The notes under the pieces are model-generated. The model saw only the letters and a list, made by a program, of their open reading frames with translations, was not told where the DNA came from and searched no databases. From the NCBI GenBank assembly GCA_947168065.1, contig CAMVKH010000002.1:62001-126000 (forward strand): 64,000 nucleotides of DNA. Reading direction: 5' to 3'. Source of the DNA: an uncultured Bacteroidales bacterium. GTDB taxonomy: Bacteria > Bacteroidota > Bacteroidia > Bacteroidales > UBA932. The position numbers were made by a program, and so were the translations under genes. How positions within the stretch are numbered: position 1 is the first letter of the stretch; each line of letters starts with the position of its first letter. Shown here piece after piece: positions 50,475 through 58,809 of the stretch.

Positions 50475-51851
50475 ATGAACAGAATCTTTTTTTTCATAGG
50501 AATTGCTTTAGTTGCCGTGGCCTCCGTCATCGGGACGGAGGCCCGGGGTCAGGAGATGACCCTGCGCGACTGCATGACCTATGCCATTTCGAACTCGACG
50601 AAAATCCGGATCCAGCAGGCGGAGATAGGGGATGCACAGGTGGCGCGGCGCAACGCCGTGCTAAAGGCGTTCACGCCGACCATCAACGGCAGCACCTATG
50701 CCTACTACAATTTCGGCCGCAGCATCGACCCGGAGACCAATATCTATGTCACGGAAACCTCTTTCCACAACGGCTATTCCCTCGGAGCGGGCATCACGCT
50801 GTTCGACGGGTTCAGTGCGGTCAACAACATGAAAATCACCAAAACCGCGCTGGCTATCGGCCAGACGAAAGAGAAGCAGGTGGAAGCCGATATCTGCCTG
50901 GCTGTCATGGAAGCATACTACAATGTGGTCTATTACAAACGCTTGTGTGATATCTATGAAGCACAGGTCTCGGTGGCGGAAGCCACGCTGCGGAAGCTGC
51001 AGAAACAGGAGGGACTGGGCCAGAAAAGCCACGCCGACGTGGTGCAGGCGGAGGCTGAGCTGGCTGACCGGCAGTACGATGCCATCGAGGCACGGAACCA
51101 CTATGCCGACCAGCGCACCAACCTCGGCGACCTGATGTTCTGGCCCGTGGAGCAGGAACTCGTGATCGTGACGGATTTCAATTCCTTCGCCAACGTCCAG
51201 GATGACATCGCGGCCCTTCTGCGGGAGCCCGGTGCGACCGAAGAGTCGCTGATCGTCGATTACGCCCTGGCCAACGATCCCGGGGTGAAGATTGCCGGCT
51301 GGCAGGTGGAAAATGCCCGGCGCGAGCTGGCGACGGCCCGCTGGCAGCTGCTGCCGAGCCTGAGCCTCAACGCGGGCTGGAGTACCAGCTACTTCAACTA
51401 TCCCGGCAAGGACATCCAGGTCGCTCCCTTCCGCGATCAGTTCTGGAACAACCAGGGTGAATACATCCAGTTCTCGATGTCGATCCCCATCTACAACCGT
51501 CTCCAGGGCCACGACAACATCGCGCGCAAACGCAACGCGCTCAAAAAGATGAATGCAGAGTACGACCAGAAGCGGCGCGAGGTGGCCTCCGAGGTGCAGC
51601 GGGCCGTGCAGGACCGGGACGGCGCGTTGTCCGCCTATGAGCAGGCGCTCCGGAAAGCCTCTGTGCAGGAAGAAGCTTACCAGCTCAATGCCAAGAAGAT
51701 GGAGCAGGGCCTGATCTCCTCCATCGAATACCAGACGGCAACGAACAATTACATCCGCGCCCGTGCTGACGAGATGAACTCCCTGTTCAAGTATCTCATC
51801 AAGCAGGCGGTGGTGCGGTATTACAATGGTGTTGAATACATTAACCAATAG
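50475..51851 (+). CDS. TolC-family outer-membrane efflux protein
   Basis: 458 residues from ATG 50475, set by the sigma-54 promoter upstream. Signal peptide MNRIFFFIGIALVAVASVIG then TEARGQEMTLRDCMTYAISN, the usual start of mature TolC-type proteins. Two OEP repeats with long coiled-coil helices follow (KQVEADICLAVMEAYYNVVY; RREVASEVQRAVQDRDGALS). It would form the outer-membrane channel of a tripartite pump with the HlyD-type adaptor next door. Its TAG stop is also the first bases of a dispersed palindromic repeat. Confidence 0.94.
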   Translation: MNRIFFFIGIALVAVASVIGTEARGQEMTLRDCMTYAISNSTKIRIQQAEIGDAQVARRNAVLKAFTPTINGSTYAYYNFGRSIDPETNIYVTETSFHNGYSLGAGITLFDGFSAVNNMKITKTALAIGQTKEKQVEADICLAVMEAYYNVVYYKRLCDIYEAQVSVAEATLRKLQKQEGLGQKSHADVVQAEAELADRQYDAIEARNHYADQRTNLGDLMFWPVEQELVIVTDFNSFANVQDDIAALLREPGATEESLIVDYALANDPGVKIAGWQVENARRELATARWQLLPSLSLNAGWSTSYFNYPGKDIQVAPFRDQFWNNQGEYIQFSMSIPIYNRLQGHDNIARKRNALKKMNAEYDQKRREVASEVQRAVQDRDGALSAYEQALRKASVQEEAYQLNAKKMEQGLISSIEYQTATNNYIRARADEMNSLFKYLIKQAVVRYYNGVEYINQ

Positions 51852-51917
51852 ATCCTTCGCTACGCTCAGGATGACATCATTGTCATTCTGAGGGAACGAA
51901 GTGACCGAAGAATCTAA
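51850..51917. repeat. Complete dispersed palindrome AGATCCTTCG...CGAAGAATCT
   Basis: The left arm includes ATCCTTCG and CTCAGGATGACA; the right arm is TGTCATTCTGAG to CGAAGAATCT, roughly complementary over about 28 bases with a short centre. It occupies nearly all of the gap between the TolC and HlyD genes. The TolC stop codon TAG overlaps its first bases. Confidence 0.75.
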
Positions 51918-51921
51918 AAAT

Positions 51922-53178
51922 ATGGATAAGATTATCGAGAAGAAAACAGGTTGGCGCGTGGCGTTTACGAAAAAAGCCCTGCCGTGGTGGTTGGGAGCGC
52001 TGCTGCTGGTGTTTATCGTGTATCTGATTGCGCGGCCGAACAACAAGACGCTGCGCGTCGACAAGGACGCGATCTCGGTCAGCACGGCCGTGAAGGGCGA
52101 GTTCAACGACTATATCCGCATCAGCGGGCGCGTACAGCCGATGACGACCATCCAGCTTTCGCCCCAGGAAGGCGGTATCGTGGAGAAGATCCTCATCGAG
52201 GAAGGTTCCCCGGTGAAGGCCGGCGATGCCATTCTCATCTTGAATAACGACAACCTGGACCTGCAGATCCTGAATTCCGAAGCCGAACTGGCCGAGAAGG
52301 AAAACATCCTCCGCAATACGCAGATCCAGATGGAACAGCAGAAACTGGACGTGCGCCAGAATGTGCTGGAGTACGGCACGCAGGTGGAGCGACTGAAGCG
52401 CGCTTACGAGCAGCAGAAAGCCCTCTATGAGGACAAACTCATCGCGAAGGAAGATTACCTGAAAGCTGAAGAAGACTATCGGCTGGCACAACAGAAATAT
52501 GAACTGATCCGCGAACGCTCCAAGCAGGACAGCCTGTATCGCGGCACCCAGATTGACCGCATGGAAGAAAGCCTTGACAATATGCTGCTGAACATGCAGA
52601 TGATCCGCAAGCGCAAATCCAACCTGGTCGTCAAGGCCCCCATCGACGGTGAACTGGGTTTGCTGGACGTGGTCCTGGGCCAGTCCATTGCTGCCGGCAC
52701 GAAGATCGGCCAGATCAACAGCGTGGGTCTGTATAAGGTTGAGGCCCAAATCGATGAACACTACATTGACCGCGTGATCGCAGGCCTGTCCGCCACCTTC
52801 GAGCGCCAGGGCGAAACCTACTCCACCCTCATCCGGAAAGTCTATCCCGAGGTCCGTGACGGCAAGTTCAAGGCCGATTTCAAGTTCGACGGCGAGCAGC
52901 CCGACAACATCCGCGCCGGACAGACCTACTACCTCAACCTCCAGCTGGGCCAGCCCGAAGAAGCCGTCATCATCCCCCGCGGCACCTTCTATCAGAAGAC
53001 CGGCGGCAAGTGGATCTATGTCGTCAACAAAGAGGGCACCAAAGCCGTCAAAAGAGAGATCCGCATTGGCCGCCAGAACCCGCAGTACTACGAGGTCCTC
53101 GAGGGCCTGGAGCCCGGTGAGAAGGTCATCACTTCCGGGTATGACACGTATGGTGATAGTGATGTATTAGTATTCTAA
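51922..53178 (+). CDS. HlyD/RND-type periplasmic adaptor protein
   Basis: 418 residues from ATG 51922; an in-frame GTG at 51901 lies inside the repeat and is rejected. One transmembrane anchor (about 20-38, LPWWLGALLLVFIVYLIA), then the lipoyl/barrel-sandwich half QEGGIVEKILIEEGSPVKAG. A long coiled-coil hairpin (about 115-225) contacts TolC, followed by the second lipoyl half VKAPIDGELGLLDVVLGQSI, a beta-barrel and a membrane-proximal domain. It is a MacA-like adaptor linking the permeases to TolC. Permease 1 starts 3 bases after its stop. Confidence 0.94.
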   Translation: MDKIIEKKTGWRVAFTKKALPWWLGALLLVFIVYLIARPNNKTLRVDKDAISVSTAVKGEFNDYIRISGRVQPMTTIQLSPQEGGIVEKILIEEGSPVKAGDAILILNNDNLDLQILNSEAELAEKENILRNTQIQMEQQKLDVRQNVLEYGTQVERLKRAYEQQKALYEDKLIAKEDYLKAEEDYRLAQQKYELIRERSKQDSLYRGTQIDRMEESLDNMLLNMQMIRKRKSNLVVKAPIDGELGLLDVVLGQSIAAGTKIGQINSVGLYKVEAQIDEHYIDRVIAGLSATFERQGETYSTLIRKVYPEVRDGKFKADFKFDGEQPDNIRAGQTYYLNLQLGQPEEAVIIPRGTFYQKTGGKWIYVVNKEGTKAVKREIRIGRQNPQYYEVLEGLEPGEKVITSGYDTYGDSDVLVF

Positions 53179-53181
53179 GCT

Positions 53182-55503
53182 ATGAAGAGTTTCTGGAATT
53201 TTCTGAAAAAGAATAAGTTATACGGGGCTATCAACCTTGTGGGTCTTACGGTGTCGATGGCGTTCGTGCTCCTGCTGGCGGTGTATATCCAACGGCAGCT
53301 CTCCACGGATTCTTTCCAAAAGAATGCGGACCGGATCTATGCTGTTGCCAGCGAAGATAACGTAAATATGGGCTATTGGCTGGACAAGCATCTTAAGAAC
53401 AACTTTCCTGAAATAGAAAAGGGGTGTTGCGTGGCCAACATCGCATCGGCGGCAGCATTCAACATTAACGGAGAACGAGTCTATGGCAGCACGATGGCGG
53501 CGGACAGCACCTTTTTTGAGATGTTCAGTTATGATTTGGTGGAAGGCAATAAGGCCGACTGGCTCGTGTCCTGGGACCGCTGCATGGTGAGCCGGGAGTT
53601 TGCGAATGCCCATTTCGGGGACAAGGATCCTATTGGCCAGGTCATAACCTTGAATGATAATGCGGATTATCCGCTTACTGTCTGCGGCGTCTATGAAGAT
53701 TTCGGGAACTCCATCCTGAAAGCTCCGGACGTACTGATGCGGGGCGAAATTATGCCCAAGATCAATTCGGCCCATAATGAAAGTATGAGCAACGCCGGAG
53801 GCGGCATCTGCTTTGTGATGGCCTATCCGGGCGCCGACCTTCAGGCTAGGCAGAGTGACATCCTGGATTGGTGCGAAGAGAATTTCTGGGTGTACAAGAG
53901 CCAATACGATAATGTTCGGCTGATTCCTCTCAGGAACATGTATTTCCTGGATGATGGGAATAAAGATTGGACGGAGACCATTCAGTTCGGGAACCGCAGT
54001 TTCGTAAACCTGCTGCTGGCGATGTGCATCCTGCTCCTTGCATTTGCAGTGCTCAATTATATCAATATGACCACCGCCCTCACGGGCTTCCGTGCCAAGG
54101 AAATGGCCACCCGGCGGCTGGTGGGTGCCGACAAGCGCAGCATCTTCCTGAAAGTCATCTCTGAGAGTACGCTCATCTGCGGCATCTCGATGCTGCTGGC
54201 CATCCTGCTGGCGGAGGCGCTCTGTCCGGCGGTTTCCCGCCTGCTGGAATACCAGGTGTCCATTTTCAAGGCAATTACGCCTGTCAATGTGCTGCTGGTA
54301 CTGGGCTTTATCGTGATACTCGGTGTTTTGTCAGGAATTGTACCGGCCCTGCTGATTCAACAGGCGCAGCCCATCGAGATTGTGCGCGGTACGCTCAGGC
54401 TCAAGACCAAGACGGTCTATAGCAAAGTCATCATCATCATCCAGAATGTGGTGGCCGTCGTGATGCTGGTGAGCGCTCTCACGATGGGCCTCCAGATCCG
54501 GCATATGATTTCTGCCGACCTGGGCTACAATACGAAAGACATTCTTGTGGTTGACAATGCCTTTGGCCAGACCGGGCAGATCCGGCCGCTGCTGGACCGC
54601 CTGCGCACGGAACCCTGCGTGGAGGAAGTTGGTCAGGGCGACGGCATTCCGCTGGGAGGAACGAACAACTGGACGATGGAACTGCCGGATGGCCGTTGGG
54701 TATCGTTCCAACAGATCCAAGGAGACGATAAGTATTTCGAAATCCTTGGTCTGAAAGTGAAACAGGACAATCATCAGCGTGCCTACTGGCTCAATGAATA
54801 CGCTTTCAAGCAAATTGGCATAGACGAGACAGCGACGGAATTCCAATCTGCCAAGAATGGTACACGCCTGATTGGGGGCATCTATTACGATTTCAAGATC
54901 CGTCCCCTGGAGGCCGACCAGAGCGCTGCTATGATTTTCAATCACGGGGAGTATCCCGATGACAATTACCCCTGGGTGCTGATTGTAAAAACGACCGGAG
55001 ACCAGGTAGCCGCGAAAAAGCGGGTGGAAGCCATAGCTGGGGAAGTATTTCCGGGCAGGCTCTTCGAAGCCCAGTATATTGAGGAAATGATCGAAGACGG
55101 CTTCGGTGACGAAAGCCGGGTGCTCAAGATTGTCATCATCTTCACGCTGTTGTCCATCCTGGTGAGCGCCCTTGGGCTCTTTGCCATGAGCTCATACTAT
55201 ATGCAGCAGGAGATTCGTAGCGTATCAGTGAAGAAGGTCTTCGGAGCCGATTATTCCGGCGTGCTGAAGGAACTGGTGCTGTCGTTCATGAAGATGGTGG
55301 GCATCGCCTTCGTCATCGGCGTGCCGATTGCCTGGTTCATCATGAATCGCTGGCTCTCCGGCTACGGCCATCGTATTGACCTCCACTGGTGGATATTTGC
55401 CCTCGCCGGACTGGCGGTTGCCATTATTGCTGCGATTAGCGTACTCTACCAGAGCATCAAGACCGCACAGACCAATCCCGCCGAGGCCTTGAAAAAAGAA
55501 TAA
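53182..55503 (+). CDS. FtsX/MacB-type ABC permease 1 (773 residues)
   Basis: It begins MKSFWNFLKKNKLYGAINLV, with the first transmembrane helix at about 17-38. A first MacB-like periplasmic domain follows (FQKNADRIYAVASEDNVNMG), then three or four helices around 265-420 including NYINMTTALTGFRAKEMATRRLVGADK, the FtsX coupling region. A second periplasmic domain spans about 435-650, and three C-terminal helices end TNPAEALKKE. This is a doubled MacB/FtsX layout of about eight helices in one chain. It starts 3 bases after the adaptor and 5 before permease 2. The ATPase is encoded separately at 58013. Confidence 0.92.
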   Translation: MKSFWNFLKKNKLYGAINLVGLTVSMAFVLLLAVYIQRQLSTDSFQKNADRIYAVASEDNVNMGYWLDKHLKNNFPEIEKGCCVANIASAAAFNINGERVYGSTMAADSTFFEMFSYDLVEGNKADWLVSWDRCMVSREFANAHFGDKDPIGQVITLNDNADYPLTVCGVYEDFGNSILKAPDVLMRGEIMPKINSAHNESMSNAGGGICFVMAYPGADLQARQSDILDWCEENFWVYKSQYDNVRLIPLRNMYFLDDGNKDWTETIQFGNRSFVNLLLAMCILLLAFAVLNYINMTTALTGFRAKEMATRRLVGADKRSIFLKVISESTLICGISMLLAILLAEALCPAVSRLLEYQVSIFKAITPVNVLLVLGFIVILGVLSGIVPALLIQQAQPIEIVRGTLRLKTKTVYSKVIIIIQNVVAVVMLVSALTMGLQIRHMISADLGYNTKDILVVDNAFGQTGQIRPLLDRLRTEPCVEEVGQGDGIPLGGTNNWTMELPDGRWVSFQQIQGDDKYFEILGLKVKQDNHQRAYWLNEYAFKQIGIDETATEFQSAKNGTRLIGGIYYDFKIRPLEADQSAAMIFNHGEYPDDNYPWVLIVKTTGDQVAAKKRVEAIAGEVFPGRLFEAQYIEEMIEDGFGDESRVLKIVIIFTLLSILVSALGLFAMSSYYMQQEIRSVSVKKVFGADYSGVLKELVLSFMKMVGIAFVIGVPIAWFIMNRWLSGYGHRIDLHWWIFALAGLAVAIIAAISVLYQSIKTAQTNPAEALKKE

Positions 55504-55508
55504 ATTCT

Positions 55509-57857
55509 ATGAAAGTATTCAGAAAGACAGGCGTTTCGACGCTGATCAATATCCTTGGGATGAGCGTGGCCTTCGCCGCTGCGATGATCCTGATGGTGCA
55601 GGTCCGCTGGGACACGACCTATGACGCCAATTTCGAAGGGCACTCTCAGGTGTTCCGGATGGAGAACAACTGGATGGATAAAGGGCTGTATAGTACCTTT
55701 TTTTCCCGGCCGATCATAGAGGCCGCCAAGGCGGCCAGCCCCAATATCGAGGCGGTGGGGACCTTTGGATGGATGCCCCAGGAGGCGACTCTAAACAAAG
55801 ACGGTGAAGAGACGGTACTAACCGTTCCTTCTGCAAGAGTTGACAGTTCTATGTTCTCCGTGTTCCCATTTGAGTGGGTAGAGGGCTCGGCGCGGGAATT
55901 CACCGCAGGCGAGACAGCTGTCGTGAGCGAGGAATATGCGAAGACATTCTTCGGAAACGAGAGCGCCATCGGCAAAAATTTTAAGGCCGGTAGTGGCGAG
56001 CAGGTCCGTGTGATTGGTGTCTTTAAGGATTTGCCCCAAAATTTCAGCATGCACTATGGCGTGCTTGTCAATCTGGGGGACGATTGCCTTGATTCGCCCA
56101 ATGAGTGGTCATTCGCCGCTTATTTGAAAATAAAAGACCCGTGCCGGGCCAAGGAAACGGAGGGGATGATGGTGAATACCATTCTGGAACAATACGGTGA
56201 CGATCACGATGCCGATGAGACAGATGAATTCCGCAGAGGATTCCGTATCGTTAACCTGCATAATGCCCATTTTGAGCGTGATGTGAGGGCCAATATCGCC
56301 AGCGCCAACAAGGCGATTACCATTACGCTGGCCGCGATTGCCATCCTGCTCATTATCATCGCCATTATCAACTTTATCAATTTCGCTTTCGCGGAGATTC
56401 CTTTCCGCATCAAGAGCATCAATACTCGAAAAGTGCTGGGCGAAGGACGAGGCTCGCTGATTGGACGGCAACTGATGCACGCCGGGCTTATCGCGCTCAT
56501 TGCATTTGCGGTTGCCTGCCTCATCATGCACGTAGTGGCAGGAACTTCCTGGGCATCGTATGTGTCGGACAGCTTGTCACTGAAGAATAATGTCGGCATC
56601 CTGGCGCTGATGCTGGGCGTGGCGCTGATCTCGGCCGTCATCGCCGGTCTTGCCCCGGCCCTGTATTCCACATCCCAGCCTGCCGCATTGGTCTTGAAAG
56701 GTTCTTATGGAACCAGCGTGAAGGGAAAGGCTCTTCGCAATATGCTTGTGGGGCTTCAATTTGTATTGTCGTTCCTTTTCATCCTGATGGCCCTGTTTGT
56801 GGGCGTGCAGACCAAGTTTATGATGGGGAAGGACATGGGCTTCGACGAAGCGCGCGTCCTTCAGACTTGGTGCGGATATCAGGCCGGGAACCAGAAAGAC
56901 GCCCTGAGGAGCCATTTGCTTCAGAATCCTTCCATTGAAGCCGTGACTTTCGCTGACGGTCAGATTGTCTCAGACCAGAAGATGGGTTGGAGCCGTCCCG
57001 GGGACGATGGCAACCAGGTATTTATGGAAGTGTTGCCCGTCGATGTCAACTTTATGGAATTCTTTGGCCTGCAACTGGCAGATGGCCGCGATTTCCGTGA
57101 GTCTGACAACCAGAATGAGGCCGGCAGCATCATTCCCAATGAGACCTTCATGCAGATGTTTCCACAGTACCACGTCGGAAGCCTGATGTACGGCCACGTG
57201 GCTAGTTGCGAGATTATCGGTGTTGTGAAGGATTTCAATTTCAAGAGTTTGCAACATGCAATGGGCCCGTTGGTACTTTATAACTGGGGCAAAGATGGGT
57301 GGCGGTCTTTCGCACAAATGTACGTGCGGGCTACGCCCGGGGCCGATTTCAAAGAGGTATCGGATTACATCAAAGAGGCCGTCTGCAAGTTCGACCCCAG
57401 ACGGGAACCCCATATGGTGTCAGTCAGCCATCTGGATGAGAGTATCGAGAAAATGTACCAGAGCGAACAGTCGCTGGGAAAACTTATCACCATCGCCTCC
57501 CTTGTGGCGCTCCTGATTGCCATCATCGGCATCATCGGCCTGGTGTTCTTTGAGACGCAGTTCATCCGCAAAGAGATTGCCGTACGGCGTGTGAATGGCG
57601 CTACTGTGGGCAGCATCTTGAAGATGATAAACAAGAAGTACTTGATAATGGCCGGTGCCAGCTTCGTGATTGCAGCGCCCGTTGCATACTGGCTGATGAC
57701 CGCCTGGCGGAAGGGATTTGCCTATCAGGCACCCGTGCCAGTGTGGATCTTCCTGGTGGCGCTGCTGGCAGTTGCCGCCATTACCCTGGCCGTCGTCACG
57801 CTCCAAAGTTGGAGAGCGGCCAATGCCAACCCCGTAGAATCGTTGAAGAATGAGTAG
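55509..57857 (+). CDS. FtsX/MacB-type ABC permease 2 (782 residues)
   Basis: Same doubled layout: a first helix near 13-30 (INILGMSVAFAAAMILMVQV), a periplasmic domain, and a helix cluster near 260-420 (AIAILLIIIAIINFINFAFA; FRIKSINTRKVLGEGRG coupling region). A second periplasmic domain follows with NFKSLQHAMGPLVLYNW, and three last helices end ANPVESLKNE. It lacks the FLxxNKLYxAI amino end shared by permeases 1, 4 and 5. The TAG stop runs into a dispersed repeat with a 21-bp tandem expansion, before the ATPase gene. Confidence 0.92.
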   Translation: MKVFRKTGVSTLINILGMSVAFAAAMILMVQVRWDTTYDANFEGHSQVFRMENNWMDKGLYSTFFSRPIIEAAKAASPNIEAVGTFGWMPQEATLNKDGEETVLTVPSARVDSSMFSVFPFEWVEGSAREFTAGETAVVSEEYAKTFFGNESAIGKNFKAGSGEQVRVIGVFKDLPQNFSMHYGVLVNLGDDCLDSPNEWSFAAYLKIKDPCRAKETEGMMVNTILEQYGDDHDADETDEFRRGFRIVNLHNAHFERDVRANIASANKAITITLAAIAILLIIIAIINFINFAFAEIPFRIKSINTRKVLGEGRGSLIGRQLMHAGLIALIAFAVACLIMHVVAGTSWASYVSDSLSLKNNVGILALMLGVALISAVIAGLAPALYSTSQPAALVLKGSYGTSVKGKALRNMLVGLQFVLSFLFILMALFVGVQTKFMMGKDMGFDEARVLQTWCGYQAGNQKDALRSHLLQNPSIEAVTFADGQIVSDQKMGWSRPGDDGNQVFMEVLPVDVNFMEFFGLQLADGRDFRESDNQNEAGSIIPNETFMQMFPQYHVGSLMYGHVASCEIIGVVKDFNFKSLQHAMGPLVLYNWGKDGWRSFAQMYVRATPGADFKEVSDYIKEAVCKFDPRREPHMVSVSHLDESIEKMYQSEQSLGKLITIASLVALLIAIIGIIGLVFFETQFIRKEIAVRRVNGATVGSILKMINKKYLIMAGASFVIAAPVAYWLMTAWRKGFAYQAPVPVWIFLVALLAVAAITLAVVTLQSWRAANANPVESLKNE

Positions 57858-57978
57858 ATCCTTCGCTAACGCTCAGGATGACAAAGAGGTGGCTCAGGAT
57901 GACAAAGAGGTGGCTCAGGATGACAAAGAGGACAGTCTGAATGTTGGCCTGTCATTCTGAACGAAGTGAAGAATCTTT
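57856..57978. repeat. Dispersed palindrome AGATCCTTCG...GAAGAATCT with internal 21-bp tandem repeat
   Basis: Same family as 51850-51917. The left arm's GCTCAGGATGACAAAGAGG unit is repeated three times with period 21 (from 57871, 57892 and 57913). The right arm TGTCATTCTGA to GAAGAATCT follows. The permease 2 stop TAG overlaps the first bases, exactly as in the TolC gene. It fills most of the gap to the ATPase. Confidence 0.75.
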
Positions 57979-58012
57979 AACAATAGAACAAACAATTATA
58001 ACACAAATAATT

Positions 58013-58693
<681 letters not shown>

Positions 58694-58703
58694 GTGCTGT
58701 TGT

Positions 58704-58773
58704 CGTCCCAAAATATGGGACGTCGGCGGCGAAATAGGGGGTAAAATGCTTCTGTCGTCCCCTCATATTGGAC
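58704..58773. repeat. Pair of hairpins between the ATPase and permease 3 genes
   Basis: CGTCCCA-AAATA-TGGGACG (58704-58722) is a perfect 7-bp stem. A weaker GTCC...GGAC (58757-58760 and 58770-58773) follows about 35 bases later. The two-hairpin spacing recalls the elements at 16227 and 61179, but the CGAAAAAACAG core is absent, so kinship is uncertain. It could modulate expression of permease 3. Confidence 0.5.
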
Positions 58774-58809
58774 ATCAGGAGTACTGTACAACAAGCAGCT
58801 GAATAGAGA

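Noticed and set aside
57871-57933. Tandem 21-bp units as a CRISPR or coding repeat
   Set aside because: The units are contiguous, without spacers, inside a dispersed palindrome and downstream of a stop codon.
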